Assembly (NCBI GenBank): GCA_037138855.1
Contig: JBAXHO010000015.1
Coordinates: forward strand, 1 to 34,428
Direction: 5' to 3'
DNA from: JBAXHO01 sp037138855
Lineage (GTDB): Bacteria; Patescibacteriota; Dojkabacteria; B142; OLB20
Length of the DNA stretch: 34,428 nucleotides
The stretch's first letter is position 1; every line of letters begins with the position of its first letter. The notes under the pieces are model-generated. The model made no database searches. It saw only the letters and a program-made list of their open reading frames with translations, and had not been told where the DNA came from. Position numbers and translations under genes: made by a program. This document shows positions 6,185 through 13,463 of this stretch, in pieces.

Positions 6185-7444
6185 TTATCTTAAATGCCAA
6201 TACATCGTCTTCAATCCTACCTTACAATTTTTATTCTCGCAGATTATAGCATAGTTTGCTCCAGAACCGTTACAGGGTAAAGAGCCATGGTAGTTTTTAC
6301 AAATACCATCATTACCGTATGTGATGTATCCACTGTGTGAGGCATAAATTGGGGCTCCGTCACTGTAATTGGCCACATCAATTCCGTAATGGAAACTACC
6401 CCAGCGCATGCCGTAACCACTGGTAAGGACATAAGAACCTTTCATGGGAAATGCTAGTGAACCAGAGCCACCACAGGCGGAATTAGCAGCTAAAACATTA
6501 CAAGGGTTGACGTAGCTGCCATTTTGTTGCACTGCAAAATGGAGATGATCGCCAGTACAAAGTCCGGTACAGCCTTGATAACCAATTCCTTTACCAGCTG
6601 AAATATATGTACCAGAAGTGATTTCTGTAATGCTATCTGAAATTTGTTCAATTAGCCGTGATTGCTCAGCCAGAGCTACTTTTTCCTGTTCTTCTAATAA
6701 ATCTTTTAATTTTTCCTGATCAGCAATTTTTTGCATACTTTCATTTCTTTTCCGATAGTAGATTTGCCTTTGGGAATCAATCGTAGATTTATTTTTTTCT
6801 AGAGCCAGTTTTTTTTCTTGCACTGTGACTTCATCACGGGATACCTGGATTTTATCAGCTTCCATCTTATCTTTTTGTTTGTTTAATTCTTCTTTTTTGA
6901 GATTTAAATCTGATAATAACTTGTCAGTTTCTTCTTGAAGAGACTTTTGATATGATTCAAGTTTGACAATATTGGTTATGTTATTTGAAAAAACCATATT
7001 TAACTGGGAAAAAGTTTTTTGTTCAATATACATATCGACAAAACGATTATCAGCTTCCAGTTGTAATGTTTCAATTTCCTTTTTGGCCTCAATTATTTTA
7101 TTTTCCGTAGCAGCAATTTCTTGTTCTAAAATTTGAATTTGAAGCTGAATTTGTTGGATATTTAATTCTGTTTCGCTGATTTGATTATCAAGTAGACTGA
7201 TTTCATTTTTTAATTTAGTAAGTTCTCTGGTCATTTCATCTTGTATGCCACTTTCCTGGTTGATCTGATCATTGATGGTCTTTTTTTGATTGGCAATTTC
7301 CTGTAATTTTTGTTGAAGTAATTCCAAGTCTTGTTCAGGTGTGGCTGCTACAGTTATAGGCGTTACCATAGTTCCTATTGTAGATATTGAAACTATCGTA
7401 ATAATTATGAAGATTTTTAATTTTGTTTTAAAAAATTTAAACAT
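6185..7444 (-). CDS. FtsEX-linked coiled-coil M23 peptidase with permuted catalytic domain
   Basis: The protein has 419 residues. It has a signal peptide (about 1-33, ending VAA), a long Glu/Gln/Lys-rich coiled coil (about 38-265), then an M23 (LytM-type) metallopeptidase. The order of the M23 halves is reversed: the normally C-terminal TGDHLHFAV (His300, His302) comes first, and the normally N-terminal SGYGMR...FHYGID (His352, Asp356) follows; the chain ends right after MYWHLR (His417). All expected zinc and catalytic residues are thus present. Eight cysteines lie in the domain. The ATG touches the ftsX stop, so it is translated with ftsEX. The layout parallels EnvC, PcsB and RipC, wall hydrolases or activators controlled by FtsEX at the septum. 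Confidence 0.88.
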   Translation of the reverse strand: MFKFFKTKLKIFIIITIVSISTIGTMVTPITVAATPEQDLELLQQKLQEIANQKKTINDQINQESGIQDEMTRELTKLKNEISLLDNQISETELNIQQIQLQIQILEQEIAATENKIIEAKKEIETLQLEADNRFVDMYIEQKTFSQLNMVFSNNITNIVKLESYQKSLQEETDKLLSDLNLKKEELNKQKDKMEADKIQVSRDEVTVQEKKLALEKNKSTIDSQRQIYYRKRNESMQKIADQEKLKDLLEEQEKVALAEQSRLIEQISDSITEITSGTYISAGKGIGYQGCTGLCTGDHLHFAVQQNGSYVNPCNVLAANSACGGSGSLAFPMKGSYVLTSGYGMRWGSFHYGIDVANYSDGAPIYASHSGYITYGNDGICKNYHGSLPCNGSGANYAIICENKNCKVGLKTMYWHLR

Positions 7445-8371
7445 TTAATTGATATAACGTTTGATAGCTAGAAAACTGTTGAAGGTGCCAATTAAAGTAC
7501 CGACAACTAAGATAATGAAGTATAACAAAATAAATTCAGGTAAGTGAAATGCTGGCCAGCGGAGATCACCAAAAAAAGAATATAAGAAATCTACAGCACC
7601 TGATTGACGATTGACCACAAAGACCAGATAAGTGAGAAGATAGATGATAGATGATGAAATTAATGATCCAAGAAAACCATAAAATGCACCTTCAAAAATA
7701 AACGGAGCCCGGATAAACCATAAACTACCACCTACCAGTTGCATAATTCCTATCTCCTCTGCCCTACTATATGTTCTAAATTCGATTGTTAATAAAGTAA
7801 ATGTCATAATAACTAATAAAAGTAATCCCATGATGATGCCACCACCAAGCCGTAACCAGAAAAAGAGTGATTTGATCGTATCAATGGTATTTTTATTAAA
7901 GGCAACTGTAGTAAGCTCCTTGTGATCTTTTTGTGTCCCGACAATCATTTCGATTATTTTATCAGCATCGTTGATACGATAGAGACGTATACTTAAACTT
8001 GGGGGCAAGACATTTGCCCGGACATTTTGAGCAATTTGAGGGTTATTAATTTCCTGAGCTTTTTTAAATTCTGATATTGCTTGCTCTTCACTAGTATATT
8101 CAATAAATTGAATTTCTGAGGATTTTTCCCATTCTTTTTTAAAATTAGTAATAGTTTCTTCCTGTGTTCCGACTTTAAAAAATGCATAAATATGAGGTTC
8201 GTTTTCAATTGATTGTAAAAATAAATTGGAAACAAATGCTAAAAATAGAAATATTGTAGAAATAAAAATCGCTAAAGACATGACTAATATGGATGCTATC
8301 GACATCCAACCGCTTCTTTTAATCTGCTTAGCAGTTTGTGAAATAATTCGTTTTAAGTTTGTAAATCCCAT
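7445..8371 (-). CDS. ftsX: Cell division protein FtsX
   Basis: The protein has 308 residues with four membrane segments in FtsX order: one near residues 24-50 (WMSIASILVMSLAIFISTIF), an extracellular domain of about 125 residues, then three near 172-200, 222-248 and 280-302. The segment between TM2 and TM3 contains EEIGIMQLVGGS, the family's coupling region. FtsX transmits ATP hydrolysis by FtsE across the membrane to a wall hydrolase. Its ATG is 2 bases from the ftsE stop, and its TAA directly precedes the ATG of the M23 peptidase, which is presumably the protein it controls. Confidence 0.94.
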   Translation of the reverse strand: MGFTNLKRIISQTAKQIKRSGWMSIASILVMSLAIFISTIFLFLAFVSNLFLQSIENEPHIYAFFKVGTQEETITNFKKEWEKSSEIQFIEYTSEEQAISEFKKAQEINNPQIAQNVRANVLPPSLSIRLYRINDADKIIEMIVGTQKDHKELTTVAFNKNTIDTIKSLFFWLRLGGGIIMGLLLLVIMTFTLLTIEFRTYSRAEEIGIMQLVGGSLWFIRAPFIFEGAFYGFLGSLISSSIIYLLTYLVFVVNRQSGAVDFLYSFFGDLRWPAFHLPEFILLYFIILVVGTLIGTFNSFLAIKRYIN

Positions 8372-8373
8372 AA

Positions 8374-9702
8374 TTAATTTGAATAATCATCAATAATATC
8401 TTCCAGCAAGTGCCGGTCTTTTGGGGGAATAATGTTAATCTTTTCAAGATCATTTTTTCCTAAATCTACAATGTCATCAATTTCCTCCAAACCATTTTGT
8501 TTGAGAGCTTTTTGTGTTTTCTTGGAAATACCGAGATCTTTTAATGTACGAGTTTCTTCTGAAATATTGTTAATTTTCTCATCAAGTTGACTTAAAATTT
8601 TGGATTCTAGTGCCTGATTTTCTGGATTCTCCTTTTTATTTTGGGATACTTTCGTTGAAAATTTAATTTTTTTACGATGTTGTTTCAATTGTTTTGGAGA
8701 TTCAGAGTTTGGAGATATTGGCTCTGGGGAAGTTTCAGGAATTTTTTCTTCTGTCTCGCCAGAAAAATCTTCATTCTTTTCGTCGGATATTACTTTGGGT
8801 TCAATTTTTGATTTTATTTGATCTACAGAAATATTATTTTCGCTTGAATTATCTTGATCAATCTCAGTTTTAAGCTTTTTAGTTTCAGATGATTCTGTTG
8901 TTTCCGGAGCGTTTCTATCTTTTTTGGAAACTTCAGCTTTAAGATTTGTTGCTACTTGATTATTTTCATCTTCATTAGATTTTTCAGCTGCTTTGGAAAT
9001 TACTTTGATACTAAAATCATCTAAATCTTCATATGTACCTTTGAGATCATCACGCATCATTCTGCCATTTTCCATTCTGATCACTCTTTTATGCAAAGTA
9101 TTGACAATATCAAATCCATGCGTAGACATAATAATTGTAGTGCCCCAATTATTAATTTTGTTTAATATTTGTACAATATCCCAAGCTGATTCTGGGTCCA
9201 GGTTACCAGTTGGCTCATCAGCAATCAGGACTTTGGGATTGTTGGCCATGGCTCTAGCAATAGCTACACGTTGTTTTTCTCCACCGGAAAGTTGTCTGGG
9301 AAAAAATTTCATTCGATTTGAAAGTCCAACAATATCAAGTAAATATGGTACATTTTCTTTGATTTCTTTATCAGATTTACCAGCTACTTCCATAGCAAAT
9401 GCCACATTCTCCCAAGCATTTAGTTCTGGAATTAATTTGAAATCTTGAAAAATTACTCCAATTTTTCGTCGTAATTTATAAATCTTTTGACGGTTAAATT
9501 TGGTAATGTCTTCATCATGGAAAAAAATCTTGCCTGCTGAAGGGATTTCTTCCCGAATTAACATTTTGATAATAGTAGTTTTACCAGAACCTGATGGTCC
9601 CACCAAAAATACAAACTCTCCTTCACTGATTTCAAAAGAGATATTTTCCAGGGCATTCATTCCTTTGATGTATTCTTTTGTAACATCCAAATATTGAATC
9701 AT
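8374..9702 (-). CDS. ftsE: Cell division ATPase FtsE with long C-terminal extension
   Basis: The protein has 442 residues, about twice the usual FtsE length. The ABC domain (1 to about 220) has Walker A GPSGSGKT (35-42), the Q-loop IFQDFKL, signature LSGGEKQRVAIARA, Walker B VLIADEPTG and the H-loop STHG. Next come some 150 residues of Lys/Glu/Ser/Pro-rich, probably disordered linker. The last ~60 residues (TLKDLGISKKTQKALKQNGL onward) resemble the helix-hairpin-helix C-terminal domain of RNA polymerase alpha. First gene of the ftsE-ftsX-M23 operon. The ATG at 9702 starts the conserved MIQYLDVTKEY. A TATATT sits 7 bases before it, so the transcript may be leaderless. Confidence 0.95.
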   Translation of the reverse strand: MIQYLDVTKEYIKGMNALENISFEISEGEFVFLVGPSGSGKTTIIKMLIREEIPSAGKIFFHDEDITKFNRQKIYKLRRKIGVIFQDFKLIPELNAWENVAFAMEVAGKSDKEIKENVPYLLDIVGLSNRMKFFPRQLSGGEKQRVAIARAMANNPKVLIADEPTGNLDPESAWDIVQILNKINNWGTTIIMSTHGFDIVNTLHKRVIRMENGRMMRDDLKGTYEDLDDFSIKVISKAAEKSNEDENNQVATNLKAEVSKKDRNAPETTESSETKKLKTEIDQDNSSENNISVDQIKSKIEPKVISDEKNEDFSGETEEKIPETSPEPISPNSESPKQLKQHRKKIKFSTKVSQNKKENPENQALESKILSQLDEKINNISEETRTLKDLGISKKTQKALKQNGLEEIDDIVDLGKNDLEKINIIPPKDRHLLEDIIDDYSN

Positions 9703-9709
9703 CTTTTTT

Positions 9710-9715
9710 AATATA
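9710..9715 (-). promoter_or_regulatory. -10-like box of the ftsEX operon
   Basis: TATATT on the minus strand is separated from the ftsE ATG by 7 bases, so transcription would begin at or next to the start codon. Confidence 0.4.
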
Positions 9716-9841
9716 GTACTTAAACAGTTTAATAAATATTTGCTTGAGAATCAATCTATAATTCAAGGAATATAAAATTAATTGCTAATTTTCATAATAT
9801 TTATTAAGATATGTAAGAGCCTGCCCCGCTAAATTATTTTT

Positions 9842-9847
9842 TATATT
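9842..9847 (+). promoter_or_regulatory. -10-like box of the LysM gene
   Basis: TATATT is followed by 5 bases and then the ATG at 9853, the same near-leaderless spacing as for uvrB and the TrmB-type gene. Confidence 0.35.
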
Positions 9848-9852
9848 TTATC

Positions 9853-10404
9853 ATGGCAAATTCCAATACCGGGGCTAGCACTTCTGATAATTCTACTTCT
9901 AAGATTCAAGATCCATCCACTAAATACCGCGGTATCATATTTCAGGTAATTGGTTTTACTATGATGACTCTGGGTTTATTATTAATCATATTACCTTTTG
10001 TCTTTAATATGTTTAATAAAAAGGAAAAAAATCCTTATACTCAGGAAGTAAATTTTTCTCAAATTGATAATCAGGATAAAAATGGAGAAATTGATAATCA
10101 AGGTATCAATACTTTTCGTGTCGATGCCAGTACCCTTTCTGCTCGTGAAAAATCAGATTCCAATATTTCCCGAATTCAGAGAACTGGTCATTGGTCTGCT
10201 ACTAATTATGCGCCAGGTGATATTGGTGTAGGTAATTACGAAGTTAGACAAGGAGACACTTTATGGGAAATTTCAGAAGCAGTTTATGGCAATGGCAACC
10301 TTTGGGGTCGCATTCTTGATCGAAATATAAGTGATATTGGCTTTCTCCCAAATGGTCAGCAAGCTCTGATCCATCCCGGGCAAATTCTGATAATTGCGAA
10401 GTAA
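9853..10404 (+). CDS. Membrane-anchored LysM domain protein
   Basis: The protein has 183 residues. A cytoplasmic Ser/Thr-rich start is followed by one membrane segment (about 30-53, FQVIGFTMMTLGLLLIILPF), an extracellular linker rich in Asn, Asp and Ser, and a C-terminal LysM domain (about 128-182) with YEVRQGDTLWEISEAVYGNG and HPGQILIIAK. LysM binds N-acetylglucosamine-containing glycans, so the protein likely tethers to peptidoglycan. It is divergent from the ftsEX operon and may act in the same wall processes. Its TAA is part of the first unit of a heptamer-repeat array that starts at 10401. Confidence 0.9.
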   Translation: MANSNTGASTSDNSTSKIQDPSTKYRGIIFQVIGFTMMTLGLLLIILPFVFNMFNKKEKNPYTQEVNFSQIDNQDKNGEIDNQGINTFRVDASTLSAREKSDSNISRIQRTGHWSATNYAPGDIGVGNYEVRQGDTLWEISEAVYGNGNLWGRILDRNISDIGFLPNGQQALIHPGQILIIAK

Positions 10405-10494
10405 AATGGATAAAGTAGCAAGTATCACGTATCATGTATCAAGTAGCAAGTAGAAAAAATATCTAGTAGCTGGTATCTAGTATCTAGTAGACAA
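10401..10494 (+). repeat. Heptamer-periodic repeat array
   Basis: Two blocks of 7-base units. The first (10415-10456) has GTAGCAA, GTATCAC, GTATCAT, GTATCAA, GTAGCAA, GTAGAAA; GTAAAAT at 10401 holds the stop of the LysM gene. The second (10466-10493) is shifted and has GTAGCTG, GTATCTA twice, GTAGACA. The units vary, mainly at positions 4-7, but the period is kept. Confidence 0.85.
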
Positions 10495-10553
10495 AGAGAT
10501 TCGAGTTTCGATCCTCAACTTGTTTCAGGACGCAATTCGATTCCTAGATTCCA

Positions 10554-10581
10554 GTCTACTGTCTACTGTCTACCGTTTACA
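10554..10581 (+). repeat. Heptamer-periodic repeat at the prfB 3' end
   Basis: Units GTCTACT, GTCTACT, GTCTACC, GTTTACA. The last unit, read on the minus strand, contains the TAA stop of prfB (10577-10579). Confidence 0.8.
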
Positions 10582-11689
10582 GCCTTATCTCAGCGCTAAT
10601 CAATTCATCTAAGTCGCCATCTAATATATTTTCAGGATCAGTTCTTTCGATACCGGTACGCAGGTCTTTTACTAATTTGTATGGTTGCAGCACATAATTT
10701 CGAATTTGATTTCCCCAGCCAGCGATCTTGTGATCACCTTTTAATTGTGATTCTTCTGCCTGTCTTTTTGTTTCAGCAATGGCAAAGAGTTTGCCGCGAA
10801 GAACATTCATAGCCAGTTCACGATTTCTTAATTGACTTCTTTCTGTAGAACAACTAACAGTAATTCCAGAAGGTGTATGAATTAATCTCACTGAAGTAGC
10901 AACTTTGTTTACATTTTGACCTCCGGCTCCAGAAGACCTAACCGCTGCAAATTCAATATCTTCTTCTTTTAAGTCTACTTCCAGATCATCTTCAATCAAG
11001 GGAGTAACTTCCACTCCGGAAAACGAGGTTTGTCTCAAGCCCTGGGCATTAAATGGTGAAACTCGCACTAGACGATGTGTACCATGTTCACGCTTTAAAT
11101 ACCCGTAAGCGTATTGACCATGTACTTCCATGGTGATGGTATTGATCCCCGCTTCGTTACCTGGAATTTTATGAATAATTTCTACATTAAATCCGGCTTT
11201 TTCAAAAAATCGCAAATACATACGTGAAAGCATCTCTGTCCAATCATTGGCTTCGGTTCCTCCTTGTCCTGAATGCAAAGAAAAAATTGCGTCATATTTA
11301 TCATATTTATTGCCAAGATAAGTTTCCAGTTCTGCTTTATCCAAAACTTTTGCTAGTTTTTTGACCATAATAGTAGTTTCTTGGAGCGTTTCCTCAAGTT
11401 CTGAAGCAGAGGCATTTTCATCATCTTGTATTAGTTCAAGCATAGTACTGATATCATCTGCTAAACCTTGAAGTTCTTTTAAGCCATTGAGCTCTGCCTG
11501 GATTCTTCCCAGTTCTTTCATTTTTTGTTGAGCTTTGAGGTTATTGTTCCAGAAAGTAGGATCTCCGGAAAGAATTTTTATTGCTTCAGCAGAACTGTCT
11601 AGATTGTCAGGATCTTTTTTTTTGGATACTGCAGAAATTCTAGTTTGCAGATTGGAAAAATTTTGTTTGATTTCAGAAATACTTTGCAT
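10577..11689 (-). CDS. prfB: Peptide chain release factor 2
   Basis: From the ATG at 11689 (MQSISEIKQNF) the protein has 370 residues, the usual RF2 length. It carries the peptidyl-hydrolysis motif SSGAGGQNVNK and the codon-reading tripeptide SPF in LVRVSPFNAQGLR, which marks RF2 (UAA/UGA) rather than RF1. The programmed +1 frameshift of many prfB genes is absent: the frame is continuous with no early in-frame UGA. An upstream in-frame extension to 11776 runs into heptamer repeats and is unlikely to be translated. RF2 presence agrees with TGA being used as a stop by several genes in the window. Confidence 0.95.
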   Translation of the reverse strand: MQSISEIKQNFSNLQTRISAVSKKKDPDNLDSSAEAIKILSGDPTFWNNNLKAQQKMKELGRIQAELNGLKELQGLADDISTMLELIQDDENASASELEETLQETTIMVKKLAKVLDKAELETYLGNKYDKYDAIFSLHSGQGGTEANDWTEMLSRMYLRFFEKAGFNVEIIHKIPGNEAGINTITMEVHGQYAYGYLKREHGTHRLVRVSPFNAQGLRQTSFSGVEVTPLIEDDLEVDLKEEDIEFAAVRSSGAGGQNVNKVATSVRLIHTPSGITVSCSTERSQLRNRELAMNVLRGKLFAIAETKRQAEESQLKGDHKIAGWGNQIRNYVLQPYKLVKDLRTGIERTDPENILDGDLDELISAEIRL

Positions 11690-11769
11690 GATATTGTTCG
11701 TGATAAAGTACATTTTATCAAATAAATGAAGGAAGATGAAAGGAAAATGATAAATTGTGGAATAGTAAA

Positions 11770-11790
11770 GTATCAAGTATCAAGTAGAAA
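11770..11790 (+). repeat. Heptamer-periodic repeat upstream of prfB
   Basis: Three units, GTATCAA twice then GTAGAAA, matching units of the array at 10415-10456. Confidence 0.75.
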
Positions 11791-11841
11791 AAAACGGGAA
11801 TCAGAAGTTAAAATTAGTATATCGTTAAATTTCGTACAGCA

Positions 11842-11871
11842 AGATTTTCTAAGCTAAAGCTAAGAAAATCT
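11842..11871. other. Hairpin between the hydrolase gene and prfB
   Basis: AGATTTTCT and AGAAAATCT form a 9-bp stem, extended inward by an A-A mismatch and AGCT pairs around a 2-base loop. No T-run follows on either strand, so it is not a clear terminator. The 242-base gap 11690-11931 otherwise holds only heptamer repeats and AT-rich sequence. Confidence 0.4.
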
Positions 11872-11928
11872 AACTTCCGGAATGACTTTAGGGCTATTTG
11901 ATATTGCTAGTATGTCGTTTTTTAGAGT

Positions 11929-11949
11929 TAGCTACATGATACTTGCTAC
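11929..11949 (-). repeat. Heptamer repeat inside the 3' end of the hydrolase gene
   Basis: On the minus strand the units are GTAGCAA, GTATCAT, GTAGCTA. They encode the last residues VASIM and the TAG stop of the hydrolase. The 15 bases at 11938-11952 are the exact reverse complement of 10412-10426, so inverted copies flank prfB. Confidence 0.75.
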
Positions 11950-12513
11950 TTTTATATTCAATTTCCGTTTCAAGATTGTTACAATTTCTGGAAATTCAGT
12001 TTTGAAGACGTCAGCACCAAAATGGCCATGGTTATCATATTCAAAATATTCTGTGTCCAGTTCTTCATGAATATGTCTGGCTTCATTGATAGGAATATAT
12101 GGATCATCAAGTGAAGCAAACTGTACAATCCAGTTTTGATTGGCCTTGATTTTGTCCCATCGCCAGGGACGGTTGAAATATCCGCTCAGCTTTTCGTGAT
12201 AATCTCCTAGATCTGTATATGATGGAGCAATTAAGATAGATCCGTAGATCCGGTTTTCTTCAGCGAAACGCATGGCAGCTACTGCTCCACTAGAGTGACC
12301 AATCAAAATGGAATTTGTATCGGCTCCCAGATTTGTTTTGATAAATGGTATCCAGATTTTTTCTCTAGCTAAAACAGGATCTGGAAAATTTTTTGCGGTA
12401 ACTTTGATATGAAGTCCATTTAGTTTTTCTTGTAAAAAAGGAAACCAATGATCATTTATGGTGGATCCGCCATTTCCTGGAAGGAAGATAACATTTGGAG
12501 CTTGTGATTTCAT
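11932..12513 (-). CDS. RBBP9/YdeN-like serine hydrolase
   Basis: The protein has 193 residues with an alpha/beta-hydrolase fold. The order is an oxyanion-region start IFLPGNGGS, nucleophile elbow GHSSGA (Ser74), an acidic residue in ASLDDPYIP and a catalytic His in YDNHGHFG. Length and the final DxGHF motif fit the RBBP9/YdeN family of small cytosolic hydrolases, whose substrates are mostly unknown. There is no signal peptide. The last five residues and the stop come from heptamer repeats, so the native C-terminus was probably altered slightly. Confidence 0.88.
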   Translation of the reverse strand: MKSQAPNVIFLPGNGGSTINDHWFPFLQEKLNGLHIKVTAKNFPDPVLAREKIWIPFIKTNLGADTNSILIGHSSGAVAAMRFAEENRIYGSILIAPSYTDLGDYHEKLSGYFNRPWRWDKIKANQNWIVQFASLDDPYIPINEARHIHEELDTEYFEYDNHGHFGADVFKTEFPEIVTILKRKLNIKVASIM

Positions 12514-12546
12514 AATGATATTAAGTTGATTTAAAACAAATATTAC

Positions 12547-12575
12547 TTGTGAATCCTACGATAAATTGTTAAAAT
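12547..12575 (+). promoter_or_regulatory. rpsT promoter
   Basis: TTGTGA (12547-12552) and TAAAAT (12570-12575) are spaced by 17 bases, a good sigma-70 type match, 46 bases ahead of the rpsT start. No Shine-Dalgarno sequence follows; the leader ends in a run of T and A. Confidence 0.5.
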
Positions 12576-12620
12576 TCTATGAGATTCCCAAGTAATTCAT
12601 TTTATTTTTTTTAAAACGTA

Positions 12621-12890
12621 ATGGCAAATACTTTATCATCAAAAAAAACAATTCGTGTCGGTAAAAGAAGAAATATAATTAATAAAATCACCAAAAATGC
12701 TTTTAAGTCTGCACGTAAGGACTTAATAAAATCAATAGTAACTGCCAAGCCTGCTGAAATTAAAGCACAACTTGCTAAAGCATATTCGAAAGTTGATTTT
12801 GCCGTTAAAAAGGGTGTCCTTAAAAAGAATACTGGTGCTAGATTAAAGTCACGAATGGCATCAAAAGTAAATTCAAGTAATACTAAATAA
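12621..12890 (+). CDS. rpsT: 30S ribosomal protein S20
   Basis: The protein has 89 residues and is strongly basic, with the S20 pattern MANTLSSKKTIRVGKRRNI at the start, a three-helix bundle, and AKAYSKVDFAVKKGVLKKNT plus ARLKSRMASKV at the end. S20 binds 16S rRNA in the small subunit body. Length matches the family. Its own promoter lies upstream, and the two membrane-protein genes that follow may be read through from it. Confidence 0.94.
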   Translation: MANTLSSKKTIRVGKRRNIINKITKNAFKSARKDLIKSIVTAKPAEIKAQLAKAYSKVDFAVKKGVLKKNTGARLKSRMASKVNSSNTK

Positions 12891-12914
12891 GTCGCAACAG
12901 TTAAAAAATTTTTC

Positions 12915-13463
12915 ATGTCCAGGTCATTAATTACTGTTATTGACAAAAGTTTGATTCCTGCAATCATTATGGTTTTATCCAAATTTTTGGGTATTATTCT
13001 CATTGGTTCATTATTGCAACTACCAGTCCATTTTCTTGTACTTTCTCCACAATTATTCAATTTATCAACAATTACTTCCAGTACCGGGGTGGTTACCCTT
13101 TCTACTTATTCTGATATGATAATGTTTACAGTGATTGCTTTAGGTTTTTTGGTTGTAAATATCAAAGCCTGGTATTTTCATAATTCACATTTATCAATAG
13201 CAACTATTGCTAGACTTGCAGATTTAAATTTATTGCATATCATACAATCTTCTTTTGAAATTTATCATACTGGTATTGTGTGGTTTATTTTTAACTGGCT
13301 TAGTATTTGTGTTATTCTTTTTAATGTCCTTAGTGGGAAAACTGAAATTTGGTTATTGCTAGTTGCCTTATTTTTTTCAATCTGTTTGACAATAATTTTA
13401 TTTAAAGATTTAATTAATGAAGTAGATTTAGCTAAAAAGAAATTATTATATTCAAAAATATGA
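12915..13463 (+). CDS. Multi-pass membrane protein of unknown function
   Basis: The protein has 182 residues with about four hydrophobic helices: near 12-38, 70-88, 120-140 and 145-165. No motif ties it to a known family, and few charged residues lie inside the helices. It begins 24 bases after rpsT, and its TGA overlaps the ATG of the next gene by four bases (ATGA), so the two are translationally coupled. A partnership with the AI-2E family transporter is the best contextual guess. Confidence 0.75.
   Translation: MSRSLITVIDKSLIPAIIMVLSKFLGIILIGSLLQLPVHFLVLSPQLFNLSTITSSTGVVTLSTYSDMIMFTVIALGFLVVNIKAWYFHNSHLSIATIARLADLNLLHIIQSSFEIYHTGIVWFIFNWLSICVILFNVLSGKTEIWLLLVALFFSICLTIILFKDLINEVDLAKKKLLYSKI

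Noticed and set aside
8993..9448. 151-residue frame on the plus strand inside ftsE
   Set aside because: It is the complement of the conserved ABC ATPase domain, whose motifs are all on the minus strand.
10401..10581. CRISPR array
   Set aside because: The repeats have a 7-base period with no unique spacers and no cas genes are in the window.
10577..11776. Programmed frameshift or extended start in prfB
   Set aside because: The frame is continuous with no early TGA, and the N-terminal extension past 11689 translates intergenic repeats, so the standard 370-residue form was taken.
12611..13060. 149-residue minus-strand frame over rpsT
   Set aside because: It overlaps the clearly recognised S20 gene and the start of the next gene and shows no motif of its own.
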